From Halothiobacillus sp. (GTDB taxonomy: Bacteria > Pseudomonadota > Gammaproteobacteria > Halothiobacillales > Halothiobacillaceae), in contig NZ_JAQTTX010000029.1 in assembly GCF_028710545.1 (NCBI RefSeq), positions 1 through 33,864 of the forward strand: a DNA stretch of 33,864 nucleotides. The letters are read 5' to 3'. Below are positions 14,910 to 23,738 of this stretch, one piece after another. Below the pieces are notes generated by a model. It was not told the DNA's origin. It did not search any database and saw only the letters and a program-made list of their open reading frames with translations. How positions within the stretch are numbered: the first letter of the stretch is position 1; each line of letters begins with the position of its first letter. The translations under genes and the position numbers were made by a program.

Positions 14910-15179
14910 ATGAGCCCGGATACCGTTCTCGATCTTACCCGTCAGGCGATGGTCATCATCCTGTTGCTGTCCATGCCGATTCTGTTGACCGCGCTGGCGG
15001 TGGGGTTATTGGTCGGTATGTTCCAGGCGGCGACGCAAATCAACGAGATGACCTTGAGCTTCATCCCGAAGCTGTTCGCGGTGGTTCTGGCCATATTGCT
15101 GGCAGGTCCGTGGATGCTGCATCTGCTGGTCGATTTCACCACCGACCTGTTTCATCGAATTCCCGGGCTGATCGGCTGA
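14910..15179 (+). CDS. fliQ: flagellar export gate protein FliQ
   Basis: The 89-residue two-span membrane protein packs around FliP and FliR in the export channel. The spans are AMVIILLLSMPILLTALAVGLLVG and LSFIPKLFAVVLAILLAG, with the conserved loop FQAATQINEMTLSFIPK between them. A GGAGAGA ribosome site precedes the ATG. Length and hydrophobic pattern are exactly those of the family. Confidence 0.95.
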   Translation: MSPDTVLDLTRQAMVIILLLSMPILLTALAVGLLVGMFQAATQINEMTLSFIPKLFAVVLAILLAGPWMLHLLVDFTTDLFHRIPGLIG

Positions 15180-15183
15180 TGCC

Positions 15184-15960
15184 ATGACCCTTTCCCTAGC
15201 GGAAGTCATGGGATGGGTGGGGAGCTATGTCTGGGTCCTCGTCCGGGTGGCTGCATTGCTTATGGTAGTGCCGATATTCGGCGCGCGGGGTGTGCCCAAG
15301 CGCTGGCGTATTCTCGCCGCCTTGGTGTTCAGCCTGATCATCGCGCCGACGTTACCCCCGGTTCCTACGATCGATCCATTATCCGTTGCCGGTTTATTGC
15401 TGGTGGCGCAGCAGATCATCATTGGCGTGACCATGGGATTTGTCCTGGGGTTGATCGTGAGTTCATTTGTAATCGCCGGTGAATCCATGGCATTGGGTAT
15501 GGGGCTTGGCTTCGCGCAAACGGTCGACCCGCAAAACGGCGTCAGCGTACCGATTGTGTCCCAGTTCCTCACGGTGGTGGCCACCTTGCTGTTCATCTCG
15601 CTCGACGGCCCGGCATTGATCGTCAAAATGCTGGCGGATTCGTTCGTTTGGCTGCCGATTGCGCCGGTGGGGCTTTCGCCAGAAACGTTCTGGCGTGTCG
15701 TCGGTTTCGGGCAATCCATGTTTATCAACGCCATTCTGATTGCCTTGCCGGTCATTATCAGCCTGTTGATGGTCAATCTGGCGATGGGCGTAATCACGCG
15801 CGCCGCGCCGCAGCTCAACATTTTCTCGATCGGTTTTCCTGCCACTTTGCTTATCGGCTTCTTCCTGATTCTGGTTTCAAGCCCGACCTGGGTGCCAATT
15901 CTGGAACACTTCCTGCAACAGACATTTCAGTTTATTGGTGATCTGTTGAGGCAACCTTAG
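15184..15960 (+). CDS. fliR: flagellar export gate protein FliR
   Basis: The 258-residue multi-span membrane protein completes the FliP5Q4R1 gate. It has several hydrophobic helices, including YVWVLVRVAALLMVVPIFG and the family signature GARGVPKRWRILAALVFS, GFVLGLIVSSFVIAGE, and MGLGFAQTVDPQNG. The C-terminal region has RAAPQLNIFSIGFPATLLIGF. It begins four bases after the fliQ stop, and its TAG shares its G with the flhB GTG start. Confidence 0.96.
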   Translation: MTLSLAEVMGWVGSYVWVLVRVAALLMVVPIFGARGVPKRWRILAALVFSLIIAPTLPPVPTIDPLSVAGLLLVAQQIIIGVTMGFVLGLIVSSFVIAGESMALGMGLGFAQTVDPQNGVSVPIVSQFLTVVATLLFISLDGPALIVKMLADSFVWLPIAPVGLSPETFWRVVGFGQSMFINAILIALPVIISLLMVNLAMGVITRAAPQLNIFSIGFPATLLIGFFLILVSSPTWVPILEHFLQQTFQFIGDLLRQP

Positions 15961-17099
15961 TGGCTGAGAACGAGAACGGGCAAGAAAAAACCGAAGAACC
16001 CAGTGAAAAACGCCTCCGCGAAGCGCGCGAGAAAGGGCAGGTCGCGCGCTCGCGTGAGCTGGGTTCTCTGGCGTTGACGGCAGGTTCTGCGATTGTTTTT
16101 CTGGTGATGGGCGGGCATATGCTTTCCCGTCTTGAACAAATGTTCCGCCATGCCTTCACGCTAAGCCGTGCCGAGATCATGGACCCGGCGACGATGTTTC
16201 ATCGTCTCGCCTTGAGTTTCTCCGAAGGCTTTCTTGCGCTGTTGCCCTTCTTTCTGGCCGCCGTCGTGCTGGCTATTTCATCGACACTTCTGGTCGGCGG
16301 CTGGAATTTTTCCACTCAGGCTCTGGCGCCCCAATTCAATCGTCTGAATCCGCTATCTGGATTTAAGCGCATGTTTTCCATGAAGTCATTGGTTGAGTTG
16401 CTCAAAACCTTGGCCAAGTTTTTCCTGATTGCAGCAATCGCGATCGGCCTGTTCAAAGCAATGGAAAACGACTTTGTCGGCTTGGGTTTGATGGGGTTGG
16501 AGGCCGGGTTGGCACGCGCTGGCACGTTGTTGAGTTGGTCATTTCTTGGTTTGTCCCTGGGGTTGCTTGTCGTCGCGATGATCGACGTGCCGTTCCAGAT
16601 GTACGAATACAAAAAGGGGCTGCGGATGACCCGCCAGGAAATGATCGATGAATACAAGGAAGTGGAAGGCAAGCCGGAGGTTAAGCAGAAGATTCGGCAG
16701 TTACAGCGACAAATGGCTCAGCGCCGCATGATGGAAGCCGTGCCGACCGCCGATGTCATCATTACCAACCCGACTCACTTCTCGATCGCGTTGAAGTATC
16801 AGCCGAATTCGGACGCCGCGCCGATCGTCGTCGCCAAAGGGGCCGATGAAATGGCCATGACGATCCGAAAAATCGCCAATGCCAATCATGTCCCGCTTTT
16901 TGAGTCGCCTCAGTTGGCACGATCCTTGTTTGCTCATGTGGAGGTGGGAGACGCAATCCCTTCGGGCCTATATGTCGCCGTCGCTCAAGTGCTGGCTTAT
17001 GTGTTCCAGCTGAAGGGCGCGTCGGTACCGCCGGAACGACCGGATCCATCGGTTCCGGATGAATTCCGGGCCGGGCCAGATGGCCGCCCGAGCGTTTAA
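15960..17099 (+). CDS. flhB: flagellar export switch protein FlhB
   Basis: The 379-residue substrate-specificity switch of the export apparatus has a basic N-terminal tail with EKTEEPSEKRLREAREKGQV, four membrane spans, and a cytoplasmic domain. That domain contains the autocleavage site NPTH at residues 270-273, where cleavage between Asn and Pro changes export from rod/hook to filament proteins. The start is a GTG overlapping the fliR stop by one base, implying translational coupling. The C-terminal tail (PERPDPSVPDEF) is Pro-rich and variable. Confidence 0.97.
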   Translation: MAENENGQEKTEEPSEKRLREAREKGQVARSRELGSLALTAGSAIVFLVMGGHMLSRLEQMFRHAFTLSRAEIMDPATMFHRLALSFSEGFLALLPFFLAAVVLAISSTLLVGGWNFSTQALAPQFNRLNPLSGFKRMFSMKSLVELLKTLAKFFLIAAIAIGLFKAMENDFVGLGLMGLEAGLARAGTLLSWSFLGLSLGLLVVAMIDVPFQMYEYKKGLRMTRQEMIDEYKEVEGKPEVKQKIRQLQRQMAQRRMMEAVPTADVIITNPTHFSIALKYQPNSDAAPIVVAKGADEMAMTIRKIANANHVPLFESPQLARSLFAHVEVGDAIPSGLYVAVAQVLAYVFQLKGASVPPERPDPSVPDEFRAGPDGRPSV

Positions 17100-17132
17100 G
17101 CCAAAGAGACTTCGGCCAAATAAGGATAAGAA

Positions 17133-19259
17133 ATGAAGGCATTACTCGCATCACTGGACTGGCGCTCTGCGGGGCAGGGCATCCGCAGCTACCGCGGTCA
17201 GGGTATCGGCCCGCCGCTGATTATCGTCATGCTGTTGGCCATGGTGGTCGTGCCTCTGCCGCCACTGGCCCTCGATGCCTTGTTCACTTTCAATATCACG
17301 CTTTCCATCGTGATTTTGATGGTCACCATCTATGTGATGCGACCGCTGGATTTTGCTGTATTCCCAACCGTCATCCTCATGGCGACCTTGTTGCGGCTGG
17401 CCTTGAACGTCGCTTCCACCCGCGTAGTGCTCCTGCACGGCCAGAATGGCCCGGACGCAGCCGGTCATGTCATCGGTTCATTCGGTGAGTTTGTCATCGG
17501 TGGCAACTACGCGGTCGGTATCGTCGTGTTCATCATCCTGATGCTGATCAACTTTGTTGTGGTCACAAAAGGCGCCGGCCGGGTTTCCGAAGTGACCGCG
17601 CGCTTCACCTTGGATGCCTTGCCCGGTAAGCAAATGGCGATCGACGCGGATCTGAACGCAGGCATCATCAATCAGGAACAGGCAAAACTCCGGCGTGAAG
17701 AAGTCGCCTCCGAAGCCGACTTCTACGGTTCGATGGATGGTGCCAGCAAGTTCGTACGCGGGGATGCGGTCGCGGGGATTTTGATCGTCTTCATCAACGT
17801 ATTCGGTGGTCTGCTTATTGGCGTACTGCAACACGGGATGCCGTTCGGGCAGGCCGCGCAGACCTATGTTCTGTTGACCATCGGTGACGGTCTAGTCGCA
17901 ACCATTCCTTCACTTTTGATCTCGACCGCCACGGCCATTATCGTGACGCGGGTAGCTTCATCGCAGGATATGGGTAAGCAAGTCCAAACCCAGATGTTTT
18001 CCGACCCACGCGTGTTGGGTGTGGCTGCCGGGCTGATGGCGGGCTTGGGTGTTATTCCCGGTATGCCGAATGTCGCTTTTTTGACGCTTGCCGCACTCGC
18101 AGGCTTTGGTGCCTACCTGATTGCACGCAAGAAGCAGGAAAAGGCTCAGCTAGAAGCCCAGCAGCAGGCGGTTCCCGATAAAAAACCGGAACTGAAAGAA
18201 TTGACCTGGGACGATGTGCCGCCGGTGGATGTGATTGGGCTTGAAGTGGGGTACGGCCTGATCCCCTTGGTCGATCGCAATCAGGGCGGGCAACTCATGC
18301 CGCGTATCAAGGGCGTACGCAAGAAAATATCGCAGGATCTGGGGTTTCTGGTTTCTGCCGTGCATATTCGCGACAACCTCGATCTGAAACCGGGTGAATA
18401 CCGAATCAGCATCAACGGGGTGCCGATGGGTGTGGCAGAAATCTATGCAGACCGGGATATGGCCATCAATCCCGGTCAGGTTTCCGGCCCGATCGCGGGC
18501 ATCAAGACCATCGACCCGGCATTCGGTCTCGAAGCGTACTGGATCGAGCGCAATACCAAGGAACACGCGCAGGCCATGGGCTACACCGTCGTTGACCCCG
18601 CCACCGTCATCGCGACGCATTTGTCCCAGATTCTCACCGAGAACGCCGCCGATCTGTTCGGTTATGAAGAAGCGCAGCAGTTGATCGATACCTTGAAAGA
18701 GGGCGCGCCCAAGTTGGTCGAGGATCTGGTGCCGAAAACGCTCGGGATGACCACGATCGTTCAGGTGCTGCGTAACCTGCTGGAAGAACGGTTACCGATT
18801 CGCGACATTCGAACCATCGCCGAAACGTTGGCGCGTCACGGACAGCACACGCAAGATGTTTCCCAATTAACCGAAGTTGTACGGATCGCCCTGGGGCGGA
18901 TGATTGTTCAGCACATCAACGGCCTGTCGCCCACCCTGCCGGTCATCACGCTCGACCCGCAGCTAGAACAGCTGTTGCTCAACTCGACACAGCGGCCCAA
19001 TGGGGGGCAGGACGGCACGCCGGGCATCGAGCCGGGTCTGGCCGAACGCCTGCATCAATCCCTGCGTGAAGCGGCGGAAAAGCAGGAGCAGGTGGGGCAA
19101 CCCTCCATTTTGCTGGTCGCACCGCAAATTCGTAGCTGGTTGGCACGAATGGTGCGTTACTCCATTCGACAGTTACACGTATTGAGCTACAACGAAATAC
19201 CGGACAACAAAGATATCAAGGTCGTGGCCAGTGTCGGGAATCAGCGAGCGGTCGCTTAA
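17133..19259 (+). CDS. flhA: flagellar export gate protein FlhA
   Basis: The 708-residue protein forms the nonameric export ring. The N-terminal half has about eight membrane spans with the FHIPEP-region hallmarks: RPLDFAVFPTVILMATLLRLALNVASTR, and the cytoplasmic loop DALPGKQMAIDADLNAG and GAMDGASKF-like GSMDGASKFVRGDAVAG. A charged linker (~328-350) leads to the C-terminal docking domain for chaperone-substrate complexes (MPRIKGVRKKISQDLGF; LVPKTLGMTTIVQVLRNLLEE). AAGGATAAGA precedes the ATG, 33 bases after flhB. Confidence 0.97.
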   Translation: MKALLASLDWRSAGQGIRSYRGQGIGPPLIIVMLLAMVVVPLPPLALDALFTFNITLSIVILMVTIYVMRPLDFAVFPTVILMATLLRLALNVASTRVVLLHGQNGPDAAGHVIGSFGEFVIGGNYAVGIVVFIILMLINFVVVTKGAGRVSEVTARFTLDALPGKQMAIDADLNAGIINQEQAKLRREEVASEADFYGSMDGASKFVRGDAVAGILIVFINVFGGLLIGVLQHGMPFGQAAQTYVLLTIGDGLVATIPSLLISTATAIIVTRVASSQDMGKQVQTQMFSDPRVLGVAAGLMAGLGVIPGMPNVAFLTLAALAGFGAYLIARKKQEKAQLEAQQQAVPDKKPELKELTWDDVPPVDVIGLEVGYGLIPLVDRNQGGQLMPRIKGVRKKISQDLGFLVSAVHIRDNLDLKPGEYRISINGVPMGVAEIYADRDMAINPGQVSGPIAGIKTIDPAFGLEAYWIERNTKEHAQAMGYTVVDPATVIATHLSQILTENAADLFGYEEAQQLIDTLKEGAPKLVEDLVPKTLGMTTIVQVLRNLLEERLPIRDIRTIAETLARHGQHTQDVSQLTEVVRIALGRMIVQHINGLSPTLPVITLDPQLEQLLLNSTQRPNGGQDGTPGIEPGLAERLHQSLREAAEKQEQVGQPSILLVAPQIRSWLARMVRYSIRQLHVLSYNEIPDNKDIKVVASVGNQRAVA

Positions 19260-19312
19260 CGGCGTTCGCTGGCGGTTTACGGGGCCGGCATCAAGCGCGA
19301 GGGAGCTAGGGT

Positions 19313-20770
19313 ATGAAAATCAAGCGAATTATTGCAGGTGATATGCGGGAGGCCATGCGGCAGGTTCGTCAATTATTTGGCGACGACGCGGTGATCCTGT
19401 CCAATCGTCCCTGCCCGGAGGGTGTGGAGTTGGTTGCGGCCATCGATTTTGATGAGCAAGCCATTCGCCGTGATGCGGGCCGACAGGCGCCGTATCGAGT
19501 GGCAGGCACTTCACCGGTTGATTTGGCGCCGCCTTCACGGTTGCCTCCGGAAAAATCCGCCGTTGCAACTGAACCCAATCAAGTGACCGCCGACTTATTG
19601 GCGGCCCGTCAGCGGCGGCAAATGCAAGAACAGCTTTCGGTGGCGGAACAAGCGGTCGCGCAAGTGCCCGCTGGTCCATCTTCGGCGGCAGAACCGATTC
19701 AGGATCCGTTTGCCGAGGCCTTGGCCGAGTTCAATGACTCAAAGCAAGTCAACTCTTCCAGCAAGGCACAATCCTCAGCGGCACGAGCCGAGCCGCGAGA
19801 TTTGCGTGGTCATTGGCGCGAAACTTCCGATACTAAGTCGCCCGCAGCCCTCAACGAGCTCAAGGCCGAAGTGGGTCAGTTGCGTGCGCTGTTCGAGCGT
19901 CAGCTCGACGTGCTGGAATGGCACCGGTACAGCGCTGCCCACCCGGCAGAACTAGAAACCTGCGAGCGGCTGGAAACGCTGGGTATCCCCAAAGGATTGG
20001 CCAAGAAATTGGCGCAGGATGCCGCACGACAGGAGCCGGATCGAGCTTTATCCGCTGCGCTCAAATCACTGGGGGAAGACATCACCGCACCGGCGCAAAG
20101 TGCCTTCATGCAAGGCGGTATGTTTGCCTTCATCGGGCCGACCGGTGTGGGCAAGACCACCACACTGGCCAAAATTGCGGCACAGGCGGTCCTTGCCCAC
20201 GGGCGGGATTCTGTTGCACTGATCACCACGGATCGATTCCGAATCGGTGCCCAGGAGCAATTGCGTAACTACGCGCGTATCTTGAATATACCCCTGCATG
20301 TTGCTCGCGACGAGCAGCATCTGGCTGAATTGTTGCCCGCAGTTTCGTCCAAGCGTTTGGTATTGATCGACACGGCGGGCATGTCCCCGCGTGACATGCA
20401 CATGATGGATGCCCTGAAGAAACTGCCGGTTATCAATGAGCGGCTGAACGTGTTGCTGGTCTTGTCGGCTCAGGCGCAGTACAGCGCAATGACCGATGCG
20501 ATTAACCGTTTTCAAGTATTGCCGCTTGCGGGTATGATTTTGACGAAGCTCGATGAGACTATCTTGCTCGGTAGCGCGTTGGCCGCTTTGATCCACGGTG
20601 GGTTGCCGTTGGTTTGCACCGGTGTCGGTCAGCGGGTGCCGGAAGACTTGTGGTATCCGACCACGGCCGATCTGATCAAGCAGGCCATCGAACTGGGTCA
20701 GGGCGAACGGGCGCGCGCCGATTCGGAGTATTCCGCCAGCCAACCCGCTTCCTGGTCAGTCGGGGCGTAA
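19313..20770 (+). CDS. flhF: flagellar placement GTPase FlhF
   Basis: The 485-residue SRP-type GTPase sets the polar site of flagellum assembly. The N-terminal B domain starts MKIKRIIAGDMREAMRQVR and continues into a long Ala/Pro/Gln-rich linker. The NG domain has the P-loop GPTGVGKTTTLAKIAAQ (near residue 275), TTDRFRIGAQEQLRNYA, the DTAGM box (near 353) and TKLDE (near 414). It is followed by fleN, the usual antagonistic pair in polarly flagellated gammaproteobacteria, so a single or few polar flagella are likely. Confidence 0.95.
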   Translation: MKIKRIIAGDMREAMRQVRQLFGDDAVILSNRPCPEGVELVAAIDFDEQAIRRDAGRQAPYRVAGTSPVDLAPPSRLPPEKSAVATEPNQVTADLLAARQRRQMQEQLSVAEQAVAQVPAGPSSAAEPIQDPFAEALAEFNDSKQVNSSSKAQSSAARAEPRDLRGHWRETSDTKSPAALNELKAEVGQLRALFERQLDVLEWHRYSAAHPAELETCERLETLGIPKGLAKKLAQDAARQEPDRALSAALKSLGEDITAPAQSAFMQGGMFAFIGPTGVGKTTTLAKIAAQAVLAHGRDSVALITTDRFRIGAQEQLRNYARILNIPLHVARDEQHLAELLPAVSSKRLVLIDTAGMSPRDMHMMDALKKLPVINERLNVLLVLSAQAQYSAMTDAINRFQVLPLAGMILTKLDETILLGSALAALIHGGLPLVCTGVGQRVPEDLWYPTTADLIKQAIELGQGERARADSEYSASQPASWSVGA

Positions 20771-20824
20771 TTTTTCGCGTCAGGTTCTCGATGAAACCTG
20801 ACCCTCATTTTCAGGCAGAGATTC

Positions 20825-21655
20825 ATGCAAAACCAACCTGTACGCGTGATCGCGGTGACCAGCGGCAAAGGCGGCGTCGGGAAAACCAATGTGTCGGTCA
20901 ATCTCTCTGTTGCTCTGGCTCGCCGAGGGCATCGGGTGCTGTTGATGGATGCCGATCTGGGGTTGGGCAACGTGGACGTGTTGCTGGGACTGAAATCCAA
21001 TCAAAATCTCAGCCACGTACTTTCTGGCGAGGCTTCGCTCGACGATATTCTGCTGGAAGGGCCACAAGGCATTGGTGTCTTGCCCGCATCCAGTGGAATC
21101 AAGCACATGGCGGAGTTGTCCGCTGCCGAAAATACCGGTTTGATCCATGCTTTTGCTGGTCTGCAAAGACCGACCGACATCATGGTGGTTGACACCGCAG
21201 CCGGCATTGCCGATTCTGTGATTCGTTTTGCGCAAGCCGCGAACGATGTGGTCGTGGTTGTCTGCGATGAACCAGCATCGATCACCGATGCCTATGCCAT
21301 GATCAAAGTGTTGTCGCGCGATCATGGGGTTCAACGCTTTCAGGTTGTGGCTAACATGGTTCGTGATACGACTGAGGGGCGACGATTGTTTGAAAAGCTC
21401 AATGCGGCGGCAAGCCGTTTTCTGGATGTGACTCTGATTCACTTGGGCTCGGTGCCCTTCGACGAGTATCTTCGTCGTGCGATTCAACGTCAGAAGCCGG
21501 TCATTGAAGTCTTCGGCGGTGCGCGGTCATCTCGCGCTTTCGTCGAAATGGCTGACCAGATCGGGCGTTGGCCCGAGCCGCGTGGTGTGCAGGGGCACCT
21601 GCAATTCTTCATTGAACGGCTCATCAATTCAGAAATGGATATGGAAGCCTTTTAA
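20825..21655 (+). CDS. fleN: flagellar number regulator FleN/FlhG
   Basis: The 276-residue MinD/ParA-type ATPase limits flagellar number and, in Pseudomonas and Vibrio, restrains FleQ/FlrA activity and counters FlhF. The deviant Walker A motif is TSGKGGVGKTNVSVNL, followed by LLMDADLGLGNVDVLLGL and VVDTAAGIADSVIRFAQA. The membrane-targeting helix is at the C-terminus (LQFFIERLI). The stop overlaps the start of fliA as TAATG, so the two are coupled. Confidence 0.94.
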   Translation: MQNQPVRVIAVTSGKGGVGKTNVSVNLSVALARRGHRVLLMDADLGLGNVDVLLGLKSNQNLSHVLSGEASLDDILLEGPQGIGVLPASSGIKHMAELSAAENTGLIHAFAGLQRPTDIMVVDTAAGIADSVIRFAQAANDVVVVVCDEPASITDAYAMIKVLSRDHGVQRFQVVANMVRDTTEGRRLFEKLNAAASRFLDVTLIHLGSVPFDEYLRRAIQRQKPVIEVFGGARSSRAFVEMADQIGRWPEPRGVQGHLQFFIERLINSEMDMEAF

Positions 21656-22374
21656 TGAATGTGCGAGCCATGTACACCAATGTGCAGCGTGGTGGTGCAG
21701 AAACGGTGGTCGCCGAACACGCGGGCCTGGTGAAACGAATCGCTTTCCACCTGATGAACCGACTCCCTGACCATATTCAGGCGGAAGACCTGATTCAGGC
21801 GGGTATGATCGGTCTGCTCGAAGCATCCAACCATTACGACGCTGCCCAGGGCGCTTCATTCGAAACTTATGCTGGCATACGCATTCGTGGGGCCATGCTC
21901 GACGAAGTGCGTCGCAACGACTGGGCGCCGCGTTCTGTACACCGGCGACATCGGGAAATTGCCCAGGCCGTGCACGAAATCGAAACGCGTACTGGTTGCG
22001 AGGCCAAGGATGCCGACGTGTGCGAACTTCTGGGTATCAGCCTCGATGAATATTACGAAGCATTGAACGATTCGGTTCAGGTGCGCCTCACCCCACTTGA
22101 CGCCGGTGGTGAAGAGCACAACGAAACCATCGATGTGGTCGATCACCGGGATCAACCCGATCAGCACTTGGGCCATGAGCGTTTTCATGAAGACCTTGCC
22201 CTGCATATTGCGGCCCTGCCCGAACGCGAGCGATTGGTGATGTCGCTCTACTACGTCGATGAATTGAATCAGAAAGAAATCGGTGCGGTACTCGGCGTAT
22301 CTGAATCCCGCGTTTGCCAGATTCAAAACAAGGCTATCCTGCGGCTAAAATCCTCACTCAAGGATTGGCGTTAA
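21655..22374 (+). CDS. fliA: flagellar sigma-28 factor FliA
   Basis: The 239-residue sigma-70-family factor directs late flagellar and chemotaxis genes. Region 2 contains LPDHIQAEDLIQAGMIGLLEAS, FETYAGIRIRGAMLDEVRRNDWAPRS, and region 3 contains HEIETRTGCEAKDADVCELLGIS. Region 4 has LPERERLVMSLYYVDELNQKEIGAVLGVSESRVCQIQNKA. The last two blocks are strongly conserved. It would normally be held by FlgM, which is not in this window. Confidence 0.96.
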   Translation: MNVRAMYTNVQRGGAETVVAEHAGLVKRIAFHLMNRLPDHIQAEDLIQAGMIGLLEASNHYDAAQGASFETYAGIRIRGAMLDEVRRNDWAPRSVHRRHREIAQAVHEIETRTGCEAKDADVCELLGISLDEYYEALNDSVQVRLTPLDAGGEEHNETIDVVDHRDQPDQHLGHERFHEDLALHIAALPERERLVMSLYYVDELNQKEIGAVLGVSESRVCQIQNKAILRLKSSLKDWR

Positions 22375-22459
22375 TCCAGCCTTAAAATTAAACAATTGGC
22401 ACGTTCTGCCGACAACACGCATGATTCACCAAAATCCTGATGACATAGAGGCCATATAA

Positions 22460-22846
22460 ATGGATCTGAACATGAAAATCCTCGTGGTGGACGACTTCTC
22501 CACCATGCGGCGCATTATTAAAAACCTGCTGAAGGACCTTGGTTTTAGCAATATTGAAGAAGCCGATGACGGCACAACAGCGTTGCCGATGCTCAAACAC
22601 GGGCATTTTGATTTTCTGGTGACCGACTGGAACATGCCGGGCATGACGGGGATCGACTTGCTCAAAGCGGTGCGGGCCGATCCGGCCTTGTCGACCTTGC
22701 CCGTGCTGATGGTGACCGCCGAGGCCAAACGGGAACAGATCATCATGGCGGCTCAAGCCGGGGTAAACGGTTACATCGTCAAACCCTTCAATGGCCCGAC
22801 TCTGAAGGAAAAGATCGACAAGATTTTCGAGCGGGTCCAAAGCTGA
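22460..22846 (+). CDS. cheY: chemotaxis response regulator CheY
   Basis: The 128-residue single receiver domain carries the phosphoryl signal from CheA to FliM. Acidic pocket residues are D11-D12, the phosphorylation site is D56 ([11 protein letters not shown]), and the switch residues are T86 and K108 (IVKPF). GAGG lies upstream of the ATG at 22460. A second ATG four codons later is possible. Its stop codon lies inside a terminator hairpin, so transcription beyond cheY is probably reduced. Confidence 0.96.
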   Translation: MDLNMKILVVDDFSTMRRIIKNLLKDLGFSNIEEADDGTTALPMLKHGHFDFLVTDWNMPGMTGIDLLKAVRADPALSTLPVLMVTAEAKREQIIMAAQAGVNGYIVKPFNGPTLKEKIDKIFERVQS

Positions 22847-22862
22847 CCCACTCGAGTTTTTT
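22828..22862 (+). terminator. rho-independent terminator overlapping the cheY stop
   Basis: CGAGCGGGTC (22828-22837) pairs with GACCCACTCG (22845-22854), nine of ten positions, around a seven-base loop, followed by AG and six T (22857-22862). The cheY TGA (22844-22846) lies within it. It would attenuate read-through into cheZ. Confidence 0.7.
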
Positions 22863-22956
22863 CGCTTCGGACTGTAAACGCGGCCTCGTCATGTTTAACC
22901 ATACCCGCTGTTATCGCATGTTTGGAAGAGCGGGGTTTGTTCAGGAATGCATCTAA

Positions 22957-23703
22957 ATGGATGAAGAAGAAAAACGTGTCCGACTGAACCAGGCCAGAGC
23001 TTTGCTCGCGGCGGCTGAGGCGGGTGACGAAGCTGATTTTGAACGTCAACTGGCCGCACTGACCGCAGGTCAGCGGCAACCGGTGTTCGAGCAGGTAGGG
23101 TTGATGACGCGTGAAGTCCATGAAGCCTTGATGGCGTTTGCATTGGATGAACGTCTGGACCGCATGGCGGAAGCCGAGATGCCCGATGCCCGGGATCGGT
23201 TACGGTATGTGATTTCTCTGACCGAGCAGGCGGCAACACGCACCCTGGCGCTGGTCGAGGAAGCATTCCCGGTAACGGAACGGCTTATCGAGCGTTCCGA
23301 ACGGTTGCAACAACAATTGGCTCAAGTTGCACAAAGGGAGGCCGATAACCGAAGGCTGGTTGAGGTAATCCACACCATTTCAGACTATCTCGATTCGGTT
23401 CTGGGTAGCGGTAATACGCTCAAAAGTCAGTTGACAGAAGTCATGATGGCGCAGGAATTTCAGGATTTGTCCGGTCAGTTGTTGATGCGAGTCATCAACC
23501 TGCTCGAACAGCTTGAATCAAAAATGGTGAGTCTGCTGCATCTCACCAGCCCCGAGACCGTTTCGGGCGACAGGCAGAAAAAGGACGGCGATATGCATGA
23601 GGATCTGCAAAGAGGCACGGGGCCTGCTTTGCCCAAAGCCTCATCAGACGTGGTGAAAAGCCAGGATGATGTGGATGATCTGTTGGCCAGTCTGGGGTTT
23701 TGA
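22957..23703 (+). CDS. cheZ: CheY-P phosphatase CheZ
   Basis: The 248-residue dimeric helical protein dephosphorylates CheY-P. The long four-helix-bundle region (~85-200) contains the catalytic MMAQEFQDLSGQ block with D170 and Q174 in the positions of the E. coli catalytic Asp and Gln. A flexible linker leads to the C-terminal CheY-binding peptide DDVDDLLASLGF. The 110-base gap from cheY, containing a terminator, suggests partly separate expression. Confidence 0.94.
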   Translation: MDEEEKRVRLNQARALLAAAEAGDEADFERQLAALTAGQRQPVFEQVGLMTREVHEALMAFALDERLDRMAEAEMPDARDRLRYVISLTEQAATRTLALVEEAFPVTERLIERSERLQQQLAQVAQREADNRRLVEVIHTISDYLDSVLGSGNTLKSQLTEVMMAQEFQDLSGQLLMRVINLLEQLESKMVSLLHLTSPETVSGDRQKKDGDMHEDLQRGTGPALPKASSDVVKSQDDVDDLLASLGF

Positions 23704-23738
23704 CCGAGTTTTAGCGCAGCGCACAGAGGATTTAGGCG

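Noticed and set aside
22401-22415. TTGGCACGTTCTGCC before cheY as a sigma-54 promoter
   Set aside because: The GG and GC elements are two bases too close together for the -24/-12 spacing.
22863-22956. TAAA-N-GTTTAA as a sigma-28 promoter for cheZ
   Set aside because: The -10 half does not match GCCGATAA at any acceptable spacing.
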